13,897 nt of DNA. Origin: Pseudomonadota bacterium (GTDB lineage: Bacteria; Pseudomonadota; Gammaproteobacteria; Burkholderiales; Burkholderiaceae_B). The stretch covers positions 1-13,897 of the forward strand of contig JAEYZR010000235.1 of NCBI GenBank assembly GCA_023427945.1, written 5' to 3'. Each line of letters begins with the position of its first letter. Position 1 is the first letter of the stretch. The position numbers were made by a program, and so were the translations under genes. The notes under the pieces were generated by a model, which saw nothing but the letters and a program-made list of their open reading frames with translations, ran no database searches and was not told where the DNA came from. This document shows, piece by piece, positions 7,237 to 13,897 of the stretch.

Positions 7237-7252
7237 TCCCAGCGGTTACACT
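7222..7252 (+). promoter_or_regulatory. Possible trpS promoter inside the end of the DUF3325 gene
   Basis: TTGGCA (7222-7227, five of six matches to the -35 consensus) and TACACT (7247-7252, four of six matches to the -10) are separated by 19 bases, longer than ideal. Such a promoter would let trpS be expressed independently of the iron block. This is weak evidence from consensus matching alone. Confidence 0.3.
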
Positions 7253-7286
7253 GTCCGGCTCATTGTCTCCTGTGATTGCGCCAGCC

Positions 7287-8630
7287 ATGAATTCCCGCGT
7301 GCTTACCGGTGTCACGACCACCGGCACCCCTCATCTTGGTAATTATGTGGGCGCAGTGCGTCCGTCCGTGCGTGCCAGCGTCGAACCCGGTGTCGATGCT
7401 TTCTTCTTCATGGCCGATTACCACGCGCTCATCAAGTGCGACGACCCTGCACGTGTGGCGCAGTCGCGCCGCGAGATCGCCTCGGCCTGGCTGGCAGCAG
7501 GCCTGGACCCCGAGCGCGTGACGTTTTATCGCCAGTCCGACATTCCGGAAATTCCGGAGTTGTCCTGGTTTCTCACCTGTGTCACTGGCAAGGGTCTGAT
7601 GAATCGCGCCCACGCTTACAAGGCGTCTGTGGATCAGAACGTCGAGCGCGGAAGTGAGCCCGATGACGGTGTGACGATGGGGCTGTTTTCCTATCCGATC
7701 CTCATGGCCGCCGACATTCTGATGTTCAATGCACACAAAGTGCCCGTTGGCCGCGACCAGATCCAGCATATCGAAATGGCGCGCGATATCGCGGCGCGTT
7801 TCAACCATCTGTATGGCAACGGCAAGGACTTCTTCGTTCTGCCAGAAGTCGTGATCGACGAAGCGGTCGCCACGCTGCCTGGACTGGATGGCCGCAAGAT
7901 GTCCAAGAGCTATAACAACACCATTCCGTTGTTTGAAGGCGGTGCGCGTGCGACACAGGCCGCCATCGGCCGCATCGTGACCGATTCACGCGGACCCGGC
8001 GAACCCAAGGATGCCGAGGCGTCTCATCTGTACACGATCTACAAGGCCTTTGCCCAGCCCGAGGAGGCGCAAGCGTTCAAGGCCGCCCTGGAGGATGGGA
8101 TGGGGTGGGGCGATGCCAAGGCGGCGCTCGCCCAACGGATCGAACAGGATCTTGCGCCCATGCGTGAGATCTACGCGCACTACATGTCGCATCCGACGCA
8201 ACTCGAAGAAATTTTGCAGCACGGCGCAGCCAAGGCACGCAAGCTCGCCACGCCTTTGATGGCTGAGATCCGGGGCGCAGTCGGCCTGGGGGGCGCGGTG
8301 AAGGATGCGGCGCCCGTCAAGGCGAAGAAGGCGGCACGGGCGCGTTTTGTCAGTTTTCGCGACGAGTCGGGCGCCTTCCGTTTTCGTCTGCTGGATGCGG
8401 ATGGCGAGGCGTTGATGCTGTCCGAGCCTCAATCGGATCCCAAGGCAGCAGGTACCCTGTCAGGCATGCTTGCACGCCAGGGGGAGGCATTGGAGCTGGT
8501 GGTCGAGGGCCTGCGATTCCGGGTGATGTATGAGGGGCAGATCGTTGCCTTCGGCACCGCCAGCGCTGATACAGCCGAGCGCGACGCCAAGATGGCACGT
8601 CTGCGTCAGGCATTGCAGGAATTGGCTTGA
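7287..8630 (+). CDS. trpS: Tryptophan--tRNA ligase with C-terminal extension
   Basis: A class I aminoacyl-tRNA synthetase that charges tRNA-Trp in the cytosol. The HIGH-type signature is [10 protein letters not shown] (HLGN at residues 16-19) and the KMSKS loop is exact at 204-208 ([10 protein letters not shown]). [12 protein letters not shown] and [16 protein letters not shown] are typical TrpRS stretches. At 447 residues it is about 110 longer than E. coli TrpS (334). After an Ala/Lys linker (about 325-353) comes a separate domain, residues 354-447, beginning [16 protein letters not shown], which resembles the DUF1508/YegP fold. Extended TrpS proteins occur in betaproteobacteria; the tail's role is unknown to me. 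ATG 7287 is the only start giving a normal N-terminus ([13 protein letters not shown]); it has no clear Shine-Dalgarno. The gene lies 50 bases after the DUF3325 gene and faces tex. Confidence 0.95.
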   Translation: MNSRVLTGVTTTGTPHLGNYVGAVRPSVRASVEPGVDAFFFMADYHALIKCDDPARVAQSRREIASAWLAAGLDPERVTFYRQSDIPEIPELSWFLTCVTGKGLMNRAHAYKASVDQNVERGSEPDDGVTMGLFSYPILMAADILMFNAHKVPVGRDQIQHIEMARDIAARFNHLYGNGKDFFVLPEVVIDEAVATLPGLDGRKMSKSYNNTIPLFEGGARATQAAIGRIVTDSRGPGEPKDAEASHLYTIYKAFAQPEEAQAFKAALEDGMGWGDAKAALAQRIEQDLAPMREIYAHYMSHPTQLEEILQHGAAKARKLATPLMAEIRGAVGLGGAVKDAAPVKAKKAARARFVSFRDESGAFRFRLLDADGEALMLSEPQSDPKAAGTLSGMLARQGEALELVVEGLRFRVMYEGQIVAFGTASADTAERDAKMARLRQALQELA

Positions 8631-8660
8631 AGCCGCAGGTCACAAGCGACGTGTGTTGAC

Positions 8661-8689
8661 CGAGAGGGCTTCGTGCAGAAGCCCTCTCG
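8661..8689. terminator. Hairpin between convergent trpS and tex, likely bidirectional terminator
   Basis: CGAGAGGGCTTC (8661-8672) and GAAGCCCTCTCG (8678-8689) form a perfect 12-bp stem with a GTGCA loop. It lies 30 bases after the trpS stop and 13 bases after the tex stop, in the only gap between the two facing genes. There is no T-tract on either strand, so termination may be hairpin-assisted or Rho-assisted rather than fully intrinsic. It would still protect both 3' ends. Confidence 0.7.
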
Positions 8690-8702
8690 ACACTGCCAAA
8701 GA

Positions 8703-11093
8703 TTACTTCTTGCTCTTGGCAAAGGCTTGCGCCAATGCCCCGGCCATCGCACCGCCCGCCGGTTGAGCTTGTCCACGGCCCTTGTTCTGGCCGTTGCCCG
8801 ATCGGGCACCTATCGAACGCGTGTCGGAGCCACCGGCTGATCGGCGAGCGGCTGGTTCGGCAGGATCGTTCAGCCGCATGGTCAGGGCCACACGCTTGCG
8901 TGCCACGTCCACCTCGATCACCTTCACCTGCACGGTCTGACCGACGCGCACCACGTCGCGCGGGTCTTTCACGAACTTCTCGGCCAGCGCCGAAATATGC
9001 ACCAGTCCGTCCTGGTGCACGCCGATGTCCACGAAGGCGCCGAAGTTCGCGACGTTGGTGACCACGCCCTCCAGGATCATGCCCACGGCCAGATCGTTGA
9101 GCGTCTCGACACCCTCCTTGAAGGTGGCTGTCTTGAACTCGGGGCGGGGATCGCGGCCGGGTTTTTCGAGCTCGGAGAAAATGTCCTTCACCGTTGGCAA
9201 ACCAAAGCGTTCATCGGTGAAGTCCGAGGGCGAGACACCCTTGAGTGCGTCTCGCTGACCGACGATGTCCTTGATATCGCGCTTGATCTTGGCCACGATG
9301 CGTTCGACCACGGGATAGGCCTCGGGGTGGACGGCAGACGCATCCAGCGGGTTGGCCGCGCCGGGCACGCGCAGAAAGCCGGCGGCCTGTTCAAACGCCT
9401 TGTCACCAAAGCGCGGCACGTCGCGCAGGCCTTTGCGGGCCGAAAATGCGCCGTGGGTATCGCGCCACGCCACGATGTTCTTGGCAAGCAGGCTGTTCAG
9501 CCCGGACACGCGTGCCAGCAGCGCAGCCGATGCGGTATTCACATCCACGCCGACGGCGTTCACGCAGTCTTCGATCACGGCGTCCAGCGAACGTGCCAGT
9601 TCACGCTGGATCAGGTCGTGCTGGTACTGGCCCACGCCGATTGCCTTGGGCTCGATCTTGACCAGTTCGGCCAGCGGATCCTGCAGGCGTCGCGCAATGG
9701 ACACGGCGCCGCGCAGTGTCACGTCGAGTTCCGGGAATTCCTGTGCAGCCAGTTCGGATGCGGAATAAACAGATGCACCCGCCTCGGACACCACGACACG
9801 AGTGACCTTCATTTCCGGGTACAACGTCATCATGTCGGCAACCAGTTTTTCGGTCTCGCGCGAGGCCGTTCCGTTGCCGATGGCGATGAGTTCGATGCCG
9901 TGGCGCGCCACCAGGCGGGCAATGGTGGCAATGCTGCCTTCGCGGTCGCGACGGGGTTCGAAGGGGTAGAAGGTGGCCGTATCCACCAGTTTTCCCGTCC
10001 GGTCGATGGCCGCTGCCTTCACCCCCGTGCGAATACCCGGATCCAGTCCCAGCACGGCCTTCGGCCCGGCAGGCGCGGCCAGCAGCAAGTCTTTCAGGTT
10101 GGCGGCGAACACGCGGATCGCCTCTGCTTCAGCGTCTTCGCGCAGGCGCGTGATGAACTCGGACTCGAAGGCGGTCAGCAGTTTGACGCGCCAGGTCCAG
10201 CGGAACACTTCGCCCAGCCACTTGTTGCGCGGTGTGGCATCCAGATCGAACATGCCCCGGCCCAGTGAAAGAAAACCGGCGATGCGAGCCACGCAAGGGT
10301 GCGGGACTTGTTCTTCCAGTTCCGGCGTCAGGCCGATGCGAATCTCCAGCGCGCCTTGCTGGCGACCCCGCAGCAGGGCCAGGATGCGGTGCGAGGGCAG
10401 GGTACGCAGGGTTTCGTTGAAATCGAACCAGTCGCGAAAGTTGGCGCCTTCCTGTTCCTTGCCTGCGATCAGCTTGGAATACAGCACGCCGGTGCTCCAC
10501 AAGTGCTGACGCATGTCGGCCAGCAGATCGGCGTTTTCGGCAAAACGCTCGGCCAGAATGTCCCGCGCACCATCGAGCGCCGCCTTGACGTCGGCCACGC
10601 CGGCCTCGGCGTTGAGGTAGCTGCCCGCCAGGGCCTGCGGATCGCTTGCCAGATCGTCGATGATGGCATCGGCCAGGGGCTCGAGCCCGGCTTCGCGGGC
10701 GATCTGCGCGCGGGTGCGACGCTTGGGTTTGAACGGGGCGTAAAGATCTTCCAGTCGCTGTTTGGTCTGTGCGCCGGCGAGATCAGCCGCCAGGGCCGGC
10801 GACATCTTGCCTTGCTGTTCGATGGAGGCAAGGATGGCGATGCGGCGCGACTCCAGGTCACGCAGGTAGTCCAGGCGGACTTCCAGGTTGCGCAGCACCG
10901 TATCGTCCAGTCCACCGGTGGCTTCCTTGCGGTAGCGGGCGATGAACGGCACCGTGGCGCCACTGTCGAGCAGCTCGATGGCCTGCGAAAGCTGCGAGGC
11001 GGAGGCGTTGAGTTCATCGGCAAGCTGAGCCAGGATGCGGGCGTTGTCAATATCTGCAACGACGGGCTTGGCAGAAGCGGAATTTTCGATCAT
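8703..11093 (-). CDS. tex: Tex family transcription accessory / RNA-binding protein
   Basis: A 796-residue Tex protein, near the usual 770-790. Tex was first described in Bordetella pertussis as affecting toxin gene expression; the family is an S1-domain nucleic-acid-binding factor related to eukaryotic Spt6. The N-terminal module has [19 protein letters not shown] (46-64). The YqgF/RNase H-like domain starts near residue 347 with [12 protein letters not shown] helix-hairpin-helix region spans about 500-565 ([12 protein letters not shown] from 515). An S1 domain lies at about 672-742 ([17 protein letters not shown] from 685). A Gly/Ala/Arg-rich low-complexity tail (about 745-796) ends FAKSKK. 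I start at ATG 11093 ([10 protein letters not shown]); the frame is open for 37 more codons upstream, but these do not look like protein. It is transcribed divergently from the helicase gene, with 109 bases between starts. Confidence 0.95.
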   Translation of the reverse strand: MIENSASAKPVVADIDNARILAQLADELNASASQLSQAIELLDSGATVPFIARYRKEATGGLDDTVLRNLEVRLDYLRDLESRRIAILASIEQQGKMSPALAADLAGAQTKQRLEDLYAPFKPKRRTRAQIAREAGLEPLADAIIDDLASDPQALAGSYLNAEAGVADVKAALDGARDILAERFAENADLLADMRQHLWSTGVLYSKLIAGKEQEGANFRDWFDFNETLRTLPSHRILALLRGRQQGALEIRIGLTPELEEQVPHPCVARIAGFLSLGRGMFDLDATPRNKWLGEVFRWTWRVKLLTAFESEFITRLREDAEAEAIRVFAANLKDLLLAAPAGPKAVLGLDPGIRTGVKAAAIDRTGKLVDTATFYPFEPRRDREGSIATIARLVARHGIELIAIGNGTASRETEKLVADMMTLYPEMKVTRVVVSEAGASVYSASELAAQEFPELDVTLRGAVSIARRLQDPLAELVKIEPKAIGVGQYQHDLIQRELARSLDAVIEDCVNAVGVDVNTASAALLARVSGLNSLLAKNIVAWRDTHGAFSARKGLRDVPRFGDKAFEQAAGFLRVPGAANPLDASAVHPEAYPVVERIVAKIKRDIKDIVGQRDALKGVSPSDFTDERFGLPTVKDIFSELEKPGRDPRPEFKTATFKEGVETLNDLAVGMILEGVVTNVANFGAFVDIGVHQDGLVHISALAEKFVKDPRDVVRVGQTVQVKVIEVDVARKRVALTMRLNDPAEPAARRSAGGSDTRSIGARSGNGQNKGRGQAQPAGGAMAGALAQAFAKSKK

Positions 11094-11138
11094 CGGTAGC
11101 CATAAGCAAACACAAAACAAGGGTCGGATTGTGCCACA

Positions 11139-11152
11139 CCGACTTCGGTCGG
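11139..11152. repeat. Small hairpin with TTCG loop in the tex/helicase divergent region
   Basis: CCGAC (11139-11143), TTCG, GTCGG (11148-11152) make a five-base-pair stem closed by a C(UUCG)G tetraloop when read as plus-strand RNA. The heptamer GGTCGGA also occurs twice, at 11122-11128 and 11148-11154. Both features lie between the divergent start codons and could be regulatory or chance. Confidence 0.3.
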
Positions 11153-11167
11153 ACCCAGGACACAGGG

Positions 11168-11173
11168 TATGAT
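11168..11173 (+). promoter_or_regulatory. Possible -10 element of the helicase gene
   Basis: TATGAT matches the sigma-70 -10 consensus at five of six positions and lies 29 bases before ATG 11203. No good -35 is seen at 16-18 bases upstream, so the call is weak. Confidence 0.3.
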
Positions 11174-11202
11174 CGACGGTTGACTCTGTGCGTTGCCATT
11201 TC

Positions 11203-13650
11203 ATGCCTGATCTTGATATTGCCGATTGTTTTGCCGTCGATGGTCCCCTGGCTGGGGCATTGCCCGGTTACAGCCCCCGGGCATCACAGGTCGAGCTGTC
11301 CCAGGCCATTGCGGAAACGATAGACGCCCGGGGTACCCTGGTGGCTGAGGCAGGTACCGGCATCGGCAAGACCTGGGCCTATCTGGTTCCCGCCATGTTG
11401 CGTGGCGGCAAAGTGCTGATTTCCACGGGCACGCGCACCCTGCAGGACCAGCTTTTCGCGCGCGATCTGCCACGCGTGCGCGCCGCCCTTGCCGTTCCCA
11501 TTTCTGTTGCCTTGCTCAAAGGGCGCAGCAACTACATCTGTCATTACCACCTGGAGCGCATGGAAGGCGACGAGCGGGCGCTGAAATCGCGGACCGAGAT
11601 CAGTCAGTTCCGTGCCATCCAGGTATTCGCAAAAAGCACGCGATCAGGCGACAGGGGCGAGTTGGGCAAGATTCCTGAGGATGCGGAAATATGGCAGCGC
11701 GTGACCTCCACCCGGGAGAACTGTCTGGGCCAGGAGTGCCCGCATATCCGGGACTGTTTCGTGGTCAAGGCGCGCAAGCAGGCACAAGAAGCCGATATCG
11801 TCGTGATCAACCATGCCCTGTTCATGGCTGATCTGGTGTTGCGTGAATCAGGCATCACCGACTTGTTGCCCGAAGCCGATACCATCATTTTCGACGAGGC
11901 CCACCAGTTGCCCGATACGGCCACCCGTTTCCTGGGCAGCAGTGTGTCGACGCATCAGTTGCTCGATTTCGCCCGCATGACCGAGGTCGCTGGCCTGGCA
12001 CATGCGCGTGAGGCCACGAACTGGTCCGAGGCGCACAAACGTATCGAAACGGCAGCGCGCGAACTGCGTCTGGCCGCTGCGTCGGTCGAGAAAATGCCGG
12101 GCCGCAAGGCGACATTCGAAAATATCCCCGAGCCCGAGGTTTTTGATGCCGCGCTTGCCACGTTGTGGGAAGAGGTGGACAAGACCTCGCGCGCGCTTGC
12201 CGCATTGGGCGAGCGACACCCCGATCTGGCCACGGCGGCGCGTGCGGGCGCCGATATCGCAGCCAGACTCATGCGCTGGTCTCAACCCGGTCGCCCCGGG
12301 GCACCGCTACTCGCTTCCGGCGTATCCCGGGATACGGACTCCACCACCGCAAGCCGCGCTGCTTCGGCAGGTGCCGAAACGGGTCACGCCGCCTGCGACG
12401 GCGAGCGGGCCGAAACGGCAGGTTGGGGCCGCGACGATACGATCGATCCTTCCCGGCGCGTGGCGGCGGCCAGGCGGCCTGCCTCGGCCGAGCAAAAGCG
12501 TGCGCAGGCCCTGGCCATCAGTGAACAGAGCCACGCAGCGGCGGCGCGCTCCCTGTTCAAGACGGGTTCGACCCCAGGTGCATCCGCCGCTTCGTCCGGC
12601 CGGGTTCCGCCTGCGTCGCCAACTGGCGCGGCGACTGCGCAGGCAAACGCCTCAAGCGGTCTACAGGACTCGCCGGCGCAAGCCGAGCTGGCGGCCCTGC
12701 TGGGCGATGTGGCGCCCGCGTCGGTCCCGGCCGCAGCGGGCGCAGGCGGCGCGCTGCACGACTGGACCGGTCCATCCGTGCGCTGGATCGAACATGGCAC
12801 GCATCACGTCCGGCTTCATTCCGCACCGCTGTCGGTGGCGCGTGCCTTTTCCCGGTTTCGCGGTGCGAATCAGGCCTGGATTCTCACTTCGGCCACCTTG
12901 TCGGTGGCCAACGACTTCAGGCATTTCACACATCAACTGGGGCTGTACGAAGCGCGTTCGGGTCAATGGGCATCGCCGTTCGACTACCCGACGCAAGGCC
13001 TGCTGTATGTGCCCCAGGGCATGCCCGAGGCGCAATCCCCCCAGTTCCTGGATGCGTTTGCCGATCGTCTGATGCCTTTGCTCACTGCCAGTCCCGGCGG
13101 CGCCTTGGTCCTGTGTACGACATTACGTGCGGTCGATCGCATGGCGCAGCTTCTGGCCGAGCGTTTCGAGGATGCCGATGTGCCGTGGCCGCTGCTCAAG
13201 CAGGGCGAGGCCACGCGACGCGACCTGCTCGAACGTTTCCAGGCCCTGGAGCATCCTGTGCTGGTGGGCAGTGCCAGCTTCTGGGAAGGGATCGATCTGC
13301 CGGGCCGGGTGCTCACGCTCGTGGCGATCGACAAGTTGCCGTTTGCGCCGCCCGACGACCCGGTCATCGAGGCCCGTTTGCGCGCCTGTCGCGAGCGCGG
13401 CGGCAATCCGTTCGTCGAGTATCAACTCCCCGAAGCGGCCATTGCGCTGAAGCAGGGGGCGGGTCGATTGATTCGCACGGAATCCGACTGGGGTGTGTTG
13501 ATGGTGGCCGATACCCGGCTGGTGGACAAACCTTATGGCAAACGGTTGTGGCGTGGGCTGCCGCCGTTTGCCCGCACACGCGACCCTCGCCAGGCCGTGG
13601 CTTTCTTCGAACGCAATGCCCAGGTTGCGTTTCAGTCTGTGCAGTCGTAA
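11203..13650 (+). CDS. DinG/YoaA-type Fe-S ATP-dependent DNA helicase with a large low-complexity insert
   Basis: An 815-residue superfamily 2 helicase of the XPD/DinG/YoaA type, expected to unwind DNA 5' to 3' in repair or at stalled forks. In order: Q-motif-like YSPRASQVE (23-31), Walker A GTGIGKT (51-57), four cysteines placed as the Fe-S ligands (Cys113, Cys174, Cys179, Cys185), DEAH box (231-234), TSATL (562-566), WEGIDLPG (694-701) and motif [10 protein letters not shown] (751-758). E. coli YoaA has about 636 residues. The excess here is mostly an Ala/Ser/Gly/Arg-rich stretch at about 361-520, between the DEAH-bearing first helicase lobe and the second. I chose ATG 11203 (MPDLDIADC) over the GTG 15 bases upstream; neither has a clear Shine-Dalgarno. 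DinG and YoaA are hard to separate here; the lack of an exonuclease domain and the motif style lean to YoaA. Confidence 0.9.
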   Translation: MPDLDIADCFAVDGPLAGALPGYSPRASQVELSQAIAETIDARGTLVAEAGTGIGKTWAYLVPAMLRGGKVLISTGTRTLQDQLFARDLPRVRAALAVPISVALLKGRSNYICHYHLERMEGDERALKSRTEISQFRAIQVFAKSTRSGDRGELGKIPEDAEIWQRVTSTRENCLGQECPHIRDCFVVKARKQAQEADIVVINHALFMADLVLRESGITDLLPEADTIIFDEAHQLPDTATRFLGSSVSTHQLLDFARMTEVAGLAHAREATNWSEAHKRIETAARELRLAAASVEKMPGRKATFENIPEPEVFDAALATLWEEVDKTSRALAALGERHPDLATAARAGADIAARLMRWSQPGRPGAPLLASGVSRDTDSTTASRAASAGAETGHAACDGERAETAGWGRDDTIDPSRRVAAARRPASAEQKRAQALAISEQSHAAAARSLFKTGSTPGASAASSGRVPPASPTGAATAQANASSGLQDSPAQAELAALLGDVAPASVPAAAGAGGALHDWTGPSVRWIEHGTHHVRLHSAPLSVARAFSRFRGANQAWILTSATLSVANDFRHFTHQLGLYEARSGQWASPFDYPTQGLLYVPQGMPEAQSPQFLDAFADRLMPLLTASPGGALVLCTTLRAVDRMAQLLAERFEDADVPWPLLKQGEATRRDLLERFQALEHPVLVGSASFWEGIDLPGRVLTLVAIDKLPFAPPDDPVIEARLRACRERGGNPFVEYQLPEAAIALKQGAGRLIRTESDWGVLMVADTRLVDKPYGKRLWRGLPPFARTRDPRQAVAFFERNAQVAFQSVQS
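12321..12336. repeat. 16-bp perfect palindrome inside the helicase insert
   Basis: CGTATCCCGGGATACG reads identically on both strands. It falls inside the low-complexity insert of the helicase gene, near its beginning. A decamer, GCCGAAACGG, also occurs twice nearby (12373-12382 and 12409-12418), 36 bases apart and therefore in the same frame. These may be traces of how the insert expanded. Confidence 0.6.
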
Positions 13651-13743
13651 CGTAAGCAGCCCGTAAGAGCATCCCGCTAGGGTGCGCCTTGGCGCATCGT
13701 GATCCCGGAATGACCTGGGGTCGGCAAAAAAAATTGGAAATTT

Positions 13744-13750
13744 CAGGAGG
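13744..13750 (+). promoter_or_regulatory. Strong Shine-Dalgarno of the acetyl-CoA synthetase gene
   Basis: CAGGAGG ends nine bases before ATG 13760. It is the best ribosome-binding site in the window and fixes the start of the last gene. An A8 run lies just upstream at 13726-13733. Confidence 0.8.
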
Positions 13751-13759
13751 TACGTCGCT

Positions 13760-13897
13760 ATGTCCAACGCCATTGAATCCACTATGGTCGAAAGTCGGGT
13801 CTTTCCCCCCCCTGCGAAGGCGACCGAAGGTGCAGCCATTGCCGGTATGGACGCCTACAAGGCGCTGTGCAAGCAGGCCGCCGACGATCCCGATGCG
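13760..13897 (+). CDS. acs: Acetyl-CoA synthetase, N-terminal 46 residues, cut by the window edge
   Basis: The frame starts at ATG 13760 after a strong Shine-Dalgarno and runs open to the window end. The 46 visible residues contain SRVFPPPA and then GMDAYKALCKQAADDPDA. This matches the N-terminal region of AMP-forming acetyl-CoA synthetases, where a FPPP motif and a Y-x-x-L-x-x-x-A helix precede the conserved Phe-Trp. The enzyme activates acetate to acetyl-CoA through acetyl-adenylate in the cytosol. None of the catalytic motifs (AMP-binding P-loop, acetylated Lys) lie in the window, so a propionyl-CoA or acetoacetyl-CoA synthetase relative remains possible. Between it and the helicase stop are 109 bases with no clear terminator; three CGTAA copies at 13646-13666 and a short hairpin at 13681-13698 are visible. 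Confidence 0.8.
   Translation, partial: MSNAIESTMVESRVFPPPAKATEGAAIAGMDAYKALCKQAADDPDA

Noticed and set aside
8997..10268. 423-codon plus-strand open frame opposite tex
   Set aside because: It lies entirely within the tex coding region, is rich in His, Gly, Arg and Gln without recognisable motifs, and the Tex domains on the other strand explain the sequence.
12002..13072. 356-codon plus-strand frame overlapping the helicase gene in another frame
   Set aside because: Arg/Pro-rich out-of-frame reading of high-GC DNA. The helicase frame continues through with conserved motifs on both sides.
13681..13740. Sigma-54 promoter or intrinsic terminator before acs
   Set aside because: The GG and GC dinucleotides do not fall at the -24/-12 spacing, and the hairpin at 13681-13698 has a two-base loop and no following T-tract.

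Overview
The window looks like chromosomal DNA of a high-GC betaproteobacterium, most likely Alcaligenaceae/Burkholderiales (Bordetella/Achromobacter-like). I base this on protein resemblance only: the end of a dihydrolipoamide dehydrogenase followed by ZapE, a long TrpS with a C-terminal extension, Tex, a DinG/YoaA-type helicase and the start of an acetyl-CoA synthetase. No search could be run, so the taxonomic call is an inference. I see no rRNA, tRNA, CRISPR array, insertion sequence or phage gene.

Layout. 1-270 (+) is the 3' end of lpd, closed by a hairpin plus T-tract terminator. 360-1451 (+) is the zapE ATPase gene. 1601-2155 (-) is a GNAT acetyltransferase gene with visibly lower GC than its surroundings. 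2156-2643 holds no convincing gene but contains a Fur-box-like site. 2644-7236 (+) is an iron-siderophore uptake block: a TonB-dependent receptor, a second Fur-box-like site, then three tightly overlapping inner-membrane genes (DUF3649, PepSY-TM and DUF3325). 7287-8630 (+) is trpS. It converges on tex (8703-11093, -), with a long perfect hairpin between them. tex is divergent from an XPD-like Fe-S helicase gene (11203-13650, +). The window ends in the first 46 codons of an acetyl-CoA synthetase gene (13760-13897, +), preceded by a strong Shine-Dalgarno.

How the genes work together. The receptor would bring a ferric siderophore across the outer membrane. The PepSY-TM protein, with its two small membrane partners, is the likely periplasm-facing reductase or processing unit. 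There is no ABC transporter, periplasmic binding protein, ECF sigma factor or FecR in the window, and the receptor lacks a signalling domain. Simple Fur repression plus reductive iron release is therefore the most economical reading. The other genes are housekeeping functions: 2-oxoacid dehydrogenase, cell-division ATPase, tRNA charging, transcription/RNA factor, DNA repair helicase and acetate activation. They share no obvious pathway, and the iron block appears set between core genes.

Main points for a second look are the iron block with its two putative Fur sites, the YegP/DUF1508-like tail on TrpS, the roughly 160-residue low-complexity insert in the helicase, and a short protein-like reading frame in the intergenic region.
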